Part shown: positions 1-13,740 of the stretch, in pieces
Position numbering within the stretch: position 1 is the first letter of the stretch
How the letters are laid out: every line of letters begins with the position of its first letter
Origin: Rallus limicola
Taxonomy: Eukaryota > Chordata > Aves > Gruiformes > Rallidae
Reading direction: 5' to 3'
Length of the DNA stretch: 64,000 bases
Assembly: GCA_022605955.1 (NCBI GenBank)
Contig: JAKCOZ010000012.1
Location: 23,620,015-23,684,014 of the forward strand
Notes under the pieces: generated by a model
The model's input: only the letters and a program-made list of their open reading frames with translations
Databases searched by the model: none
Told to the model about the DNA's origin: nothing
Position numbers and translations under genes: made by a program

Positions 1-2159
1 GTTGGGAATTATAAATAATTTGATGCAACAGGTTTAAGTTACCATTTTTGTGGTGAAAAGAAAAGCTTAGCATGATCCAGATTTTCCTTGGTTTCCTCCC
101 ATTCTGCTGAGAAGCAGAGGTATTCACATTTCTTTGTCTAACAGTTTTATAATGTCTTAAGAGATTAACAGTGAGCATGAATGAGGGGCTGAGGATTAGA
201 CGACAAAAAGCCGGGGCCGTCCACTACCTTGTTTGCACATTTTACATTTTTCAGCATTGCCCAGCCAGTATAGAAACTAAGGAAAGATAATAAGGACCAG
301 AGTCCCAAAAGTGTTTAGTGATTCAAAAAAATTCAGATGCCATGTCAGAACTGACAGAATGATGGAGCATTATGTGGCAGGACCCACTTTTTTGTCTTAG
401 GGTAAGCTCTCGCCCTGAGTGAATGCAGATGTTATCGCAGGATCCCAGACAGACAGTCAGTGAAATGTGACAAGCTGTCAGCAAAGTTACACTACGTTGA
501 GTTTGCTAAAATATCCTAAAGCTTTATACATGACTTTTTTTTTTTTTTTATATATATATAGAAAACTCTTAGCTCAATCAATTGTAAAAAAAAAAAAAAG
601 AGGTGGGGGGAGAGAGAGAAGAAAGAAATGATTACAGTAACCTTTCCAGTGAGGAATCCTTTGAATGGTTCAGACATGGCTGTAAAAGTTTGGGTGTTTT
701 GTAATTTTTTTTTTTTTTAAGAGTAGGGAAAAAATTATCATCTGAAATATTTGGAAGGTTACATTGGCATCAGTAAAAATCTCTGAAAGCAAAGCGCGTG
801 CATGGTAAGGCTGTTAACCACATGTCATACTGTGTCAGTCATTCCCCGAATGATTTGGGTATTTACCCCTGTGAAATGCTTAGTCAAATCAGTAATAGCA
901 GCCCAGCAGAAGTGAATCCTACCAGTACTCAGCTTGGCTTTCTCTTTAGCGGGGTATCAGCTTCAAACTGGGGGGTTTATAAGTAATTGTGATTCCTCCA
1001 CTGTTTACTTTACTTTAAAAGTCAGAAATAGATGCAAATGAGATGGTAAAAATTGGGAAGGGAATGGTACAAAGGATGGAAAGTGAACTGCTTTAAAACA
1101 TGCTCGGAAAATAAAAATGTATGTCAGGACAAATTAAAGCAAATGGGCTGAATTCAGATGCTCTGAAGTCAGGGTGAGAGCCAGAAAATGGCTTTTGTTT
1201 TGAAGTTTGGGTCGGCGAGAGATATTTGATTTGTAAATATTGTAACAAGATAGAAGCTTTTTTAAAATTTTTAAGAGAAAAACAAGGGCCCCATTCTGCA
1301 TAATCTTAAATATTTAACTCTCAAGGACTCTGCAGTGACATTATTTATGTGCCAGCACACTCCCGGGACTGCGCTCACTATTTTCTTCTTTTAATACTTT
1401 ATTAGAAAATATAAATATATACTGGGGAACACGAATATTTTTACACATGTAACTGATTTTCACTTTTGAATTAGGACTGCATCAGATTCAATCTTTTATG
1501 TAATTAGAGGACAAGGAGCCTAAAATACTGATGTTTTCAATTTATTTCACGGATTTTAAAGCTCTCTTTCCCTATACAGGCGAGTAGATTTTGATTTGAA
1601 AATGCCAAAGTAAATTGCGTATCTGTTTTGTAAGTAATTATAGATATCATTCACAGGAACCCATTTAATAGTCTATATTCTTGTCTTATTACTGTTAGTT
1701 TAAGCCTAAATGTAACGAGAAGGCTGTTTATAGTGGCACAAACTAATATATTTTGCCAGAATACGAGTTGCAGTCTGTTCATTCTCTTTGAAGCAGAGCC
1801 GAGTAATGCCTGTGATTTATAATCAATTTAGGTCTCTTTCTGAATAAGATGATCTTGCATTATTTGTTTCCATGTACTGAAAATATTAATTTACTTCTAG
1901 GAGCAGGGGAGAAAGAGAAACATACCCAGTGACGACTCGGTGCAATTTGTGTTATAACAAAATGTATTACCAGACAGCACAACTCCTTTCCCTGCGATAT
2001 GGAGAAATAGGATGCAAAGATGCTGAGGAGGTAACATCTCACTCGGTGATTTTGCAAAAAAAAAAAACCCAACCCCAAACCCTGAAGTAAACAATCCAAC
2101 TAAATTATGCATATGGAGGAAATGATTGAGAATATGTTTAGCTGGTAATCGCACTCATG
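1..2159. other. Gene-free AT-rich DNA
   Basis: Apart from the T/TA/A tracts near 0.55 kb and a T12 tract near 0.7 kb, I see only unique AT-rich sequence. The 62-codon frame at 798-986 and the minus-strand frames at 1860-2154 have no protein-family features. Confidence 0.6.
535..599. repeat. T15-(TA)n tract and A14 tract
   Basis: A run of 15 T (535-549) passes into an alternating TA stretch to about 560. A 14-base A run follows at 586-599, then a G/A-rich tract (600-629). Slippage-prone low-complexity DNA; no element boundaries visible. Confidence 0.9.
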
Positions 2160-2400
2160 CTGAAGTTTTAAATTTCATCTGTCTGCTCAGATCTATTGTG
2201 ATCCATTAAGTGGCTTCCTTTTTTTCCGACAAATTGAATGCTGCAACTGCAAGGAGCTCTTTTGTTCTTTTAATTCAGTCAGCATGGAAATGATTTTCTC
2301 ATTTCAGGCCCTTTTCTGTCCTCTTTTCATTGTGTCAATAAAATAGAGTTGTGCAGAGCTGCTCTAATCAGCTTAGAGTGCTAATTCATTGCACTGGGAT
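2160..2400. promoter_or_regulatory. Candidate CNE block
   Basis: Complex sequence with CCATTAAGTGG (NKX2-type), TCTTTTGTTCTTTTAATTCAG (SOX/homeodomain words) and CTAATCAGCTTAGAGTGCTAAT. No repeats or open frames of note. Weak call from word content. Confidence 0.2.
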
Positions 2401-5400
2401 GCTATCTGGGTCCGGCTACAGGTGGGCACTATAAGGGGTCAGTCTCCAGGGGAGTCTGATTGTGTCTCTCTTGGGTCTTGTTTGCAGAATAACTGAAATC
2501 TCAAACCCTGGCTTAAGAAAGGAAGGGAAAATGCACAAACACAGGCAGACAGGAGCACGCACGGGCTCTAGATGCACTGCTCCGTCTCAGAGTTGTTTGG
2601 GAAGGGGAAATGCTTTGGTTCAGTGGCAAAAGATTAATGAGAAACTTTGCAGTTTGAAATTTAAATGAGGATTTGATCATTTTGAGATAGAGGTGTGCAA
2701 CAGGAAGGTGGGTGATGTGGTGGTGAGGGGCTTTGGGGAAGGCTGGCCTTTAAATTTTTTGAGGCTTTCCAAAGAGTAACAAAAACCAAGAAAATGCTGT
2801 ATTTGGATAAGAAACCTTCTCTGTGTGTGCTGGTGGTGGCCTTTAGCGAGCTTTTCATCAGGGTATATCGAGTGTGAGGGGGTCTGCCCAGCCCCGAGGA
2901 GCCCAGGAAGTTCTTAGGCAAGAGAGGGAGGGAGCCCATGCTGTCCCAGTCCCACCCCAGTGTCTTCCCCAGCATAAACTCTGTGGCAGCCTTTTTCCTG
3001 GTGTGAGGGGCTGTGCTAACACTGGGACGTGATGCTTTCTGCTGGAGGTTTTGGCTCTTATCCTAGGACATCTCAGAGAATTGCTTGAGAGAGTTCAGGA
3101 GGGTGTGTGCAGGGGGAATGGAAACCTGTTTGTCTCCTGGCCCTGTAATGGAGCAGTTTGGCCTCAGAACTGTCCCTGACACAGACTGCAGGCTTTGCTG
3201 TTTCATTTTATTTTTCAGAGGTGAACTGATGTTGGCCACCAACCACAAGGAAACCTGAGAAAACATGCACCAATGGAGAGAGGGTTAGGGGATCCCTGGT
3301 GATGTCTTTTGTCACCTTGTCTTATGGTATGGAGCATCTGCTCTGGGACATGTCCTTGCCTCTGTCAGCCCTGCACCCCTGGGACAGCCCCAGCATCTCT
3401 TCCCTCAGGGACTGAGCAGCAAAAGCCCAAATTTCCCAGACAGATGTGATAGTGACAAATCACTTTCCCAGCACTTGCCACGGAAGCTGAAAGCGATGGG
3501 CATACACCAAGTAGTAATTATGGGGCTCCCACCATAAACTTCTCAGAACCTTACAGATGGCAGAGCACCCCTGACATACCTCCTCTCTGGGGAGGAAGGG
3601 CATGGCTAGTTGTGGAGCAGCCTGTGACTCTGTGGAAGGAAAAATACAGTGTAAGTGGTACAGAGAACTGAAGAAGTCATAAATTTCCTTAACAACATAG
3701 AAAAACATAAAAGAAACTTTATTTAGACAGCTTTTTGTTTTAAAATAAGCATGAAGATTTTCCCACAGAATATGTTTCTCATGCCCACAATCACTCATGC
3801 AAAAATTGGGTGCTTTTGGGAATTACTTTTAAAGTTTCAGTCCTAAAAAAAAAAATAATTGGGTTCCCCCAAGCCTTTTTCCCCACTGTGTGAGTGAGGG
3901 GCTTAGGTGTAGGAAAAGCAGAGGTGGCATGGCCATGGGACATGGTCCTGGGACAGGGACAGAAGTGCACAGGGGTTTTGAGGAACAGAATGTGCTAAAG
4001 TCACCCAAAAGCTGCTGGCTTTTCCCCAGAGAAGCTGGTGCTGTCTCCAGGAAGGATTTCAAAGCAACGTGGGCTCTGCAGGGTATCAAAGCGACTTCCC
4101 TGGCTGCAGTCCTCCTTCGTTCCAAAGGGAACCTGATTGAATTGGGGCAGGCCTGTTCCCCATCGATGGATTTCTACAGGAGAGATAAGCTTGTCAGTCT
4201 TTTGTGGTTTTGTGGCAGAGCTGCCACCATGAAAATTAATTAACATACCTGAAGACACCCCTGAGCAGGAAATCATAGTGCTGCTCTGTGATTCAGGGGT
4301 GAATAGGATCTCTCTATTATCAAAAACTCCATCAGGGAAGAGGAAATTAAGTTCCTAATTAGACAGTGTCCAAAGGAAGAAGTGAGGCATTGAAGAGATG
4401 AAGAAAATTGAGAGGTAGCTGATGCACGTATCAGGCTAATGATAGAAAAGGAAATGGTAGAGCTTGAAAGGTCACTGACCTTATTAGGCTAGGAGAAAAG
4501 TAGTAGATCTTCAAAAGCTTTCACCTATGATAGGTTGACAATGTGTGAAGTTCTCTAGATGGTCAGAGGGGAAAGACAGCCCAGAAAGAGCATGGGAACA
4601 AATTAGGTAGATTACAGTGAACTACAGAAATGCAGCATGAAAAGTGTATTTAGAAAAGAGGATTTCAAAGTAGAAATAGGTAGAAATAGCCAGAAATGTC
4701 TCATTAAGTGATGAGATCTCCTTTCAGTATGAGTATAGGATTTTCTTTCCTACTTAGTAATTTAATTTATTTTATTTTTTTACTACTAATTAAAGTCAAT
4801 AACGATCCTGCAGTGGGTATATTGTTTCCCTAATGAAGTATTTCCTTTCTGCTAAGCTGAAATATCTGAATATCAGTTTCAGTGAGAGGAAGATAGCACT
4901 CCTAATAGTAGTTTCACCGTTAGTTTTTGAGGATAAGCATGTTGCACATCACAACATGAAAGCATTACATTTCCCTCAGTGGCAGGAGGTTTACCTTGGA
5001 ATACCAAACCTGGCCAGCTGCAAGACTTTTAAAGGCTGTTACAGGCTATTTTCTCAGTAGGTAAAAGCTCCCTGGCTCTTCAAATAAAATATTATAAGAA
5101 AGAAGTCTAGAACAAGTTGCACGAAATCCCTCTAAAGCCGGTCTCCTTCCAGGCTCTCTTCCTGCAGTGATTTTGGGCAGTGCATAGGTGATTTCTCAGA
5201 GCCAGCAAGGCCTGATTAAAATCCTCCCTGCTGCTTCGTGTACGAGCATGGGTTTGAGTCCAGGGGTAGAGTCATTTCTCGGTCTTTCTGGTAAATGTTC
5301 AAGTTTTCTTATTCTGACTGTTGGTAGGAAAAGGGGAGGAGGAATGCGAAGAAGAAAGAGGAGGAAATTAAAAATGCAGCACTGCATATTTTTCATGCAA

Positions 5401-5999
5401 CAGGACCAGTCCATTTATAATATAACATAACACCAGGGTTGTTTTTTTTTCAATCAAAATAAATGAGGACAAATTATCTGCTGATTTAAAAAAATGCATG
5501 TAGCACCATGGCTTTCCTTTAATCTAAGTAGAGTATGATCTGAATACCATTATAAGCCTGCTGCAAAGCAGACCATGGAAGGGCTTAAGTCTTTTTCTTG
5601 TGTGTTGAGAAAGTTTAATGGATTTGCTCTCTGAATGCTGTGAATAGTGGTGCTGATTTTACATAAATCCTGAGGTACTCTAAAATTAAATACCCTTTGT
5701 GAAGGCACATTATCAGCCCTGTGAGCCTACCTGGGAGAGTGAGCACTTTCTGATCACCAGGAAGAAAACAAACATGTTATGCTTCCTATGGTTTTCTTAG
5801 TGCTTGTGTCCTGAAGTGGAACTGTGTTGCAGGGATCTAGCCTGGAGGGCAGAAGCTCTGCTGATCCCCATCAGCAGGAGAACATCCCTTACCCCCATCC
5901 CTAGGAGGGCTCTGCAGAAAGGCATTACGGGTGCTAAAGCTCCCGGAGATGCAGAAGCACTGCCATCCCTGATTAGATGTGGTTTATAATAGTATTGTC
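2401..5999. other. Gene-free DNA
   Basis: No gene, repeat family or strong motif found. Open frames up to 117 codons (for example 3890-4243 plus and 3460-3798 minus) lack domains or compositional bias. Near 4671-4697 is a tiny imperfect reiteration of TAGAAATAGG. A purine-rich stretch lies at about 5328-5370. Confidence 0.55.
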
Positions 6000-6540
6000 T
6001 TGTTTTCACTCGCCATGGTAGAAGGTTTCTACCGGGCTAACGAGGCGTAGGGTAATGAGAAACATGCCAAGTTTAAGGGAAAGAGGAGTCTAACCTGCAT
6101 ACAGGAAACAAATGTGATCAATTACCCCAAGTGTAGCGCTCACAGATACCTTATCTTAAGGCTCCTTAAAATAAGAACTTGATTGGTTCCAAATGTGTCT
6201 AAGCAGCTAGTGATAGAAACCCATTAATATGAGACACGTGAAATTTTATTACCTCCAAAAATTTTCATTGTTACTAGTTTCTAAAGGTACAGGAGAATCA
6301 ACACAACTGTCTGACACGCGATCGCAGCAATAAATCTACGACTACCGATGTGTGCGTAGGCGGTACACGTAGAAGGAAATCGACTCTATTGAGAAGCATT
6401 GTATTGCATGATGCAATTACAGACATCTAAATATTTCAAAAAGCCACCAGAATTTATTGCAATATTAAAAATGTGGGGATTTTTTTTGCGATTTGTTTGG
6501 TTTTCGTTAGAGTTTTTGGTTAGCATCGGGCTTGTTTCTT
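6000..6540. promoter_or_regulatory. Local CpG-rich patch in AT-rich DNA, candidate CNE
   Basis: Nine CpGs fall within 6317-6382, including the 8-base palindrome GCGATCGC at 6318-6325 and the words CTACGACTACCGATG and GGCGGTACACGTAG. Four more are near 6011-6046. AT-rich words with homeodomain cores flank it. Retained CpG in such context usually means either an unmethylated or conserved element, or recently arrived DNA. I recognise no gene. Confidence 0.3.
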
Positions 6541-9500
6541 TTCTTAGAAATGGTGATTATTCTCCTTGTAGGTCTACACCATCTGTAGACAGCTACTGAA
6601 CTTAGGTTGACACTGGAAATGGAGATTGCTAGCTGAAATTTCTGACAAACGGTGTGTTTTCTGGAGATGCATTAGGAGCGGGGAAAAATGTGTAATGGCA
6701 AGCTCATAGTAAGATATGATTCTGACCTAAAGTTATGTGACTCGCTGCTAGTTTTTTAAAATAAAGCTGGTGTGTTTATGGCAAGAATATTTTCTTTTTC
6801 ATGAAATTGCTACTGTCTGTAGGAATGTCACCCATGGGTGAATTGGTGAAAGAAGGGAAGCCCCTGTGGGAAATCTACTGTGCTTTTCCCATGCATGCAA
6901 GTCCCTTGGCCATCAGCTGGAGTTGTGTGCAAGGTCTGATAGAATTACATGACCCAAAAATCACGATTGCATTAGAGTAATTGCCTGAGATGAACACAGT
7001 GCTTGCACCTCGTGAGCGGATTTGCGTAGGCTGAGCCGGTGACTCCGGAGAGAGGGAGGCAGAGTGTTGCCACTGGCATTAACAGGAATTAGACCAGCTG
7101 CTTGTATTCCTACACATGATGGTATTCCATAGGAGAGCAATTTAAAAGTTGGGCACTCAGAATTGATGCATTGGTAGAAGGAATCAAAATATGGTGTTGG
7201 TGTTTCTTCAGTAAAGTCTCCAGACTGGATTTCAAAGGAGCCTGTTCGCTTTGTAAACCCACATGTGATCCACCTTTGCATGCTAGAGCACCTGGGCTTT
7301 GCTAGACATCCCTTGACATAGGTGTTGCTATAGGAAGGAGCATATTGCTTTGTTCTGTGGGGGCTGGCTTCTTGCCTTTGAAAGATGTTTGCCTCACTCC
7401 CAGGATGACAAATTCAGCAGCATCTTTAACACACTGTTCCGCTTGGCATCGTTGTTTTGTTTGAGATAAAAATTAAGCTGTTCTAATGTTAATGTGCATT
7501 TGCTCATTCCAAAAGTGAGAAGTGTTTATTACCAATAGTCAACAAATATATGACATATTTAGGTAATTTAGACTCTTCAGACACGTTTGCTATAGTGATG
7601 CATTGGGTGGTCGTTTCAGGGAACAATGTTAAAATGTAAAAAAAATAAAAGTGGTAGGCCTTTAGCTGGAATTATATTCTCTACCGACCTGTTATGGTTT
7701 ATTAAAGTTCTGTGCTTTAGCCTGGAGACATTTGCCAGTGCAAAAGTAATGGCTGCTTTAACATCCGTGTACAAAAGTGGAATTTAAGAGATTAACTTGC
7801 ATTTGACCTACTTCAGCTCTCCTGGTAATGAGGGGTGCAGGGGCACAGAATTAATTTCTCTCAATTTGTGGCTCTCAGGGGTGCTGCTAAGTTTGAGAGT
7901 GCTTGAATTTTAAGAGTCTCCTGGTGTGCTGAGAAGGTTTTGTTACTGCACGGAGTTCTGTTAGCGGCAGGGACTGAAGTGCCAGTTTTATCTGTTTGAT
8001 TAATAGCCTGTTTGAGTTCTAGTGTATCTTTGAAAGAAAAAAACATATTTTCTCTCCCACTCAAGCAGCATTTTTTTCCCCACATACACCGGTTCTCCTC
8101 TCCCACCTGGTAACAGTGACTCAAAACAGCCAATGGACTGAGAAATGTAAGCTGGGCCTAACTTTTAGTCTGCAGCTCCCAAGCTGGGTTTTACAGAGAT
8201 GTCTCATCTTCACAGTAATCTGGGATTGATTCAGGATTGGCTGTACGTTCGTTGTGTATGATATTAACTGGCTGCTTCCAGCAGAATATAACTCAGGGTG
8301 GTATTATTTAGACTGATGTGATTTTAAAAGCTAGCAAACGATTGTGCAATTATTACTCCAGCGCTGTGTCTTTACTGCAGTAGTCATGCATCTAAAGGGA
8401 CTTTTGGCAAAGCAATTTGTATTCCTGTGAAATTGGCTGTTACTACTGAATGTACAACATTTCCTTTTCTCCCCAAGTTTAAAAGGTCTGGTTTAGTTCC
8501 TTATCGATACACTTCATCCCTCCTCTTCCTTTTAAGAGAACTGCTGTTCAGTGGAAGGCTTCTTTGTGCAGAATCAGTACAGGACGTGATTTATTCCCAG
8601 CTCACTGCAGTATATCAAGGAAATAAACAGAGGAAGCAATAATGCATGTAGGTACCATCCTGTGCCAAAGATGCATATTGGGGAACAGGATGATAAGACT
8701 TCTAAAGTGTTGTAAATATTTTTTTTTGTTGATTTATCACATTATCACATAGTAATATTGGCTTTAAGAGTTTACCTTTCCTAGAAATTTTAAAGTAAAA
8801 ACCTAGTTCTGCTTCTCTGAGATCTCCAGTTAAATCATGGAACAGAAGGGTCTAGAGACCGAATGCCTATGTGTTAGTTTGACAATAAGAACAATGTTAA
8901 GCATCTCCCACCTCACAGCAAAAATTCATATTAACCATAGCAGAATAAAACATCTTTCTCTGTGTTTCATAACATATATGGAGAAACCAACGCCTGTGCC
9001 AGAACCCGTATCGACATGTGCAATTCACTTGTACAGGATTGTAATTGGATTGTGTAACATTTGCCTACCAATTTAAAAGTGACTAATTGTCCTGAGATTC
9101 TTTTCTGTAAGTCCACAAAGCCTTTGCCAGGTTTCCTTGTCAGCTCCTCCTTCCAAAAACCTGTGATTACAGCAAAACATAGCTTCTCTTTGGGTCAGTG
9201 AACTGCCACCAAAATGGTACTAGCTGCTTATTTGCAGGAAGTCTGGACTGACCAGTACTTTTACCTTCAGGAACTGCCTGATCTTTTTATTTTCAGGTTA
9301 AGGAAATCAAGGTAGATTGTTAAAATAGGAGTGTTTATGTACAGAGCTCTTCCACGGAGCTTCCTGTAATGGGATGCACACAAACATACCTCGGTGCAGT
9401 TGTTTTTAACGTGTAACGGCTGTCAGAAAGACATGAAGGATTTTCCTGGGTTTTAGGAGGGGGGAAAAAAAAAAAAGCAAGCCCATTTTGAAGTTTCACT

Positions 9501-10219
9501 GTTAAAATGTAATACCCTGTTCCTATGATGAGTTCTTTAAAAAAATATCAAGGCCACCCGTTTCCACTCTGAAGAAGCACTTCTTGCTATGATGTGCTGT
9601 CTTGATTTTGTGGAGATTTAAAAAACTTATGTATTAGGGTTTGCTAAAAAATATATAATCTCCAAAACTTTTGATTTTAAATGTTTCTATCTCTTTCATC
9701 TGGGGGAAAGGTTTAGTCATTGCTGTGTATGCCGCAGTGAAAAGCGATGGCAGTGGCACCCGACCCACTGTACGGTGCTCATGTCCTGCAATCTTTCCCT
9801 GCTCCTGAGAGCCAGGGAGAGCTTCCAGCTCCACTTTTCCTAGCAGCTGCCAACGTTGTCAGCACTGATCTGTCAGAAAGGATTTTTCCTGGCAAAACTT
9901 TGAAGCTCCTTTCTGACATCCCCAACAAACTAATTGTTGTCTCCTGCCTCTGAGAGCCCTCTGAAGTCCCAACGAGTTAGTGTCTTCTCAAGAGATGAGA
10001 AAGGGGACTCACAAAATCAATTTATCAGTCTATTACGCATTGTCATCAGCCAAAACAAAAACCTGCTAAAGACAGGAGAAAAAGTAGAAGAAATGGGTCT
10101 CTGAGAAAAGGTTACAGAACATCCATCTTCTCTCCTCTTCTGATTGTTTCCTTTCTTTGCCCATTTTCATACCCATTTCCCTCCACTAAAAGACACTTTA
10201 TGACAAGCATTGTAATCTC
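6541..10219. other. Gene-free DNA
   Basis: Mostly unique AT-rich sequence with one weak repeat scrap near 7.07 kb and an A12 run at 9465-9476. Open frames are short and featureless. Confidence 0.55.
7063..7102. mobile_element. Scrap of an old interspersed repeat (weak candidate)
   Basis: GTGTTGCCACTGGCATTAAC followed by AGGAATTAGACCAGCTG resembles the complement of a sauropsid repeat segment I recall (ctggtctaattcctgttgaagtcaatggcaacac). Only about 38 bases can be matched. Confidence 0.3.
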
Positions 10220-10740
10220 TTTAGACCAGGGGGGAACCTCTTCTTTAGGACCGAATCTTTGCAAGGCGTGAATGACAGCGGGAAGGGGTCCAATTGCCAC
10301 CGAAGACACTAGGCAATAAATCATCCCCCCTGGCATGAAGTGGCTGGACTAGTCCCCACTTCCTGATGGCCACCAGTGCCTGGCGGTGACAAAACAGCTA
10401 TTGTCAGCGCCCAGCAGCCACATTCTCCCCTTCTCCCCGCCGAGGTTTTAAGTTTACCTAAGGCATAAGAAACAGATTATAGCATCGGGAGAGTGGAGGG
10501 AGGGAGGGAGAAGGAAAAAAAAGGAGAAGGGACGAGGGAGAACGATGCTATCATCGCGTACTTTTGTAAGTCCAAACAATAGTAGCGACTGGAGAAGTGC
10601 CATCAGGGTTTTATTGGTAATTACTAAAATGTCTTTTGAAACCCTCGAGCCCAGACGGTGATTTTGTTTGCGTGTTTTTAAGACTTTCCATTTCCAGGTG
10701 ACCCCTGGCGCTGTGGTTACTCTTTAACCGAGGCAAGGCA
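10220..10740. promoter_or_regulatory. CpG-retaining block with purine tract, candidate regulatory element
   Basis: Numerous CpGs remain in an otherwise AT-rich region (for example ATCATCGCGTAC, AGTAGCGACTGG, CCCTCGAGCCCAGACGG, GACCCCTGGCGCTG), yet density is too low for a CpG island. A purine tract at about 10487-10542 contains GGG runs at 10487, 10498, 10502 and 10506, giving a possible plus-strand G-quadruplex with one eight-base loop. It is followed by the small inverted repeat CGATG-CTAT-CATCG near 10543-10556. No gene or transcript evidence. Confidence 0.3.
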
Positions 10741-13740
10741 GTGCTAGGAGGTGTGTGCTGTTAGGAGCACAACAGCTCTTCACCCAGCAGAACAATCTTA
10801 AGGAGGAAATACTGGAGGGAAAAATAAGTGCTTGTCACCCAGATACAAAAGATTGGAGCGTGTTTTGGATTCTTTCAGGCCGAACCCAAAGATCTTTGCA
10901 TTGTCAGGTTATCACACCAAATACCATCATGAATTTTTTATCATTTACAAGTAAGTTGCTACAAAGGAAGCTAAAAAATGCATCAGGTTTGTCTCGCTGG
11001 GAGGCTTGTGCACCGCTACTGCATGAAAGACGTTTATAGATAAGTTGTAATCAGCTCAGAGTTACATATTAACTGGTGAATTATGGTAAAGAGAGGAATA
11101 AAAGACTGTAGTGGGATGAGTCCTTAAATCTGAAACTCCTCAGAAGGTCACCAAAGGATAAGAGTAGCAGAATATTTATCACCCCTGTGTTTTTAGCCTT
11201 ATTGATTTTACCCTCAGTGTCATTAGGGTGTTTCTTTTAGACAAATGAGCGAGAGAACACTAACCATTTATTAATTATTGTTGATGTTGGGGGAAAAATT
11301 GATCCATTCCCTTCCAGAATACCCCTTAACTTTAATGCACTTGCTAAACATAATGCAAGAGAGGAACTTCAACTCCAGAAATTTAAATAAGGAAATAGGT
11401 AACATGCCATCAACTCCTCTATTCCATTGGGGTACGTTGAAATCCATGTGCATTTGTTTCCCAGTGTGCTGTGGCTCTGTATGTCCACTGCCTGAGTTCT
11501 CAATTATAAGAACCATTTTGGGGTACAAGAACGCAATAGATATTAAAAAAAAATAAATGTCTGGAGCCCTGTAGTCAGGCAGACATGCCTTTCATTATCA
11601 TAAGAAATATAGTGATTATATCATCCTTCCAAATATCGACTAGCCTGGGGGTGAATAGTTTTTGTTTGAGTGAGTAAAACATCATTAGTTTTTTCATGAT
11701 CACCATGGGAAAAGCTGACAAGTAGATTTTTCTGTTGGCTGGTATATTTTCATGACAATTTCGTAGGGCTGTGTTATATGGTTCTGCATATAATGAAAAT
11801 CCTTCGTAGTTTAGTAAGGAGGAAAAATATTCTTCCTTTTCTTTTTAACTGTAAATTGATTAGGTTGCATAGAACTTGCAAGAGTAACCAGAAATCTCTG
11901 TTTTAACATTTTGAATTATTTAATGAAAAGCCTTTAAGGTCTTTGGATTCACAGTCAAATTGCTATAGAGAGTAAATGAGATGAAGGTTTTTCTAGGCTC
12001 CATGACAGTTCTATCCCATTTCATCATCTTAACTAAAAAATAATCCTATCTAACTTGAAATCCACAGCAGCTGTAAGTAGAAAATAAATCCAAACCGCAG
12101 CTCAGACTTGTAACCTAACAGCTATCATAAATAATCAGAACCTATTTGAAGGTGGAAGATGGGACATTAGAAGCTATTTACACTACTAGAGTGATGCCAT
12201 TGATCAGTAACAGCAACCCGTAGATAAGACTCATATGATGTCATGGTTATTTATGATGGGAATTGACAGTAAAGCTACTATAGAACTTTCTTCCCGACAG
12301 CTTCATTCATTTCTGTTTGTGATGCATTTTGCTGTTAAAGAAGCAATCAATAGCAAAATTGTGGTGATAAAAGTTATTACTGGTTAAATATATGAAAAAT
12401 GTGCCCGTGCACATACACATGTATAATGCCAACTATGAGAACATTAAAAAATTAGGTCAGCAAAATTTATTTAATTTTTTTATTACCAGTGTACAGTAAA
12501 GACATTTAATGTCCTTTGATGGTGAACATGTACTACAGTCCGATTTATTTTCTAATCTCATCAAACTTAGTGCAACCATGAGAAATGCAGTGTTGCAAAG
12601 ATTTAATGTAACGCTACGGGTTCTCTGCAGTAAGCTGTAGGACTCGCAGTGTGTTGGTGCAGGTCAAAGAGGAGGAGAAAAAAGCCCCTTTCAGACAAGT
12701 ATCAGACTTGGGAGTCTGCTGTATGTGTCCAGTGTTGCTTGCATCCAGCAATGAAGAGGGTTTTAGCAGCAAATGAAGACTGCTGGAATACAGGAATGTC
12801 CCTGTACAGGGTCGAGGGTGCTTGTACACAAATATCAATTTTGTGGGCTGTTTAACAAAAAAAAAAGGAGGCAAGAAGTTACTCTTTGCTCATATGTGCC
12901 CTTAGTCCTCTTGGTGGGAGATGTATGATAACACAGAAGTGAGGTGGTGGCCAGCCTCAGGGCTAGGACTCTTGTTGCTGCCTCTTCTAGCATCACAGCC
13001 TGTCCTCCTGAGGCTGGTGCTGCCCTCCCCACAGGTGTGATCAGGGAGTAGGCACATGTGGGAGGAGTCTCCCAGAAGGTCAAGGATAACCCAGCCATGG
13101 TTGGGTGACACCACACTGCTTACCCTGTTGGGCTTGGCCCAGCTGCAGAGCACATGTAGGAATTAAGGTAGTTGTTTCTGTTGCTTTCCTAGTACTAGAA
13201 ATTCACTGGTATTTTGGTAGCTAATTTTGTATAAGCTTTTTATAGCACGTTAGGACAATATGTTGGTAAAAAGCAGCAAAATCTACAGAAGAAACATGGA
13301 AGGATAAGTTCCATATTACATGAAGGATCATGCTAGCCTATTGCTTTACAAAACTCTCAGGGTTTTTTTGGGGTGTGTTTTAGGTTTTATTAGGCAATTT
13401 ATCCCCCAAATGAATGTTTCATTCCATTTTTCTAACCTAATATTTGTGCAAGACAAAATGTTGATCATGCTGTCTTCATTAAATGAAAAAGTTGTGAAGA
13501 CAGATATGTGTTTAGGAATGTAGTATGCCCAGCAATGGGCAGTCACTTGGCATTACTAACCCCAGATACTACAGAAACCAGTTCCAGAGGATGAAAACTA
13601 AAACTCACAGTATTCTGAAATGGTATAAAGAGTCACTTGAATCACAGAAATAAAAAAGAAAAAGAAAAAGCAGCATAAGGGCCAGGGTGGGGGGGGGAGA
13701 GAATGGCTGAAATATTTTTTCACAGTGTCTGCAAAGGTCA
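10741..13740. other. Gene-free DNA
   Basis: No gene recognised. Stretches such as 12.1-12.3 kb are complex and AT-rich and could be conserved. An A-rich and G-run patch lies at 13.65-13.70 kb. Confidence 0.5.

Noticed and set aside
1285..1325. GGGCCCCATTCTGCATAATC, resembling the start of an old sauropsid repeat
   Set aside because: Match too short and from memory only; the following bases do not continue it convincingly.
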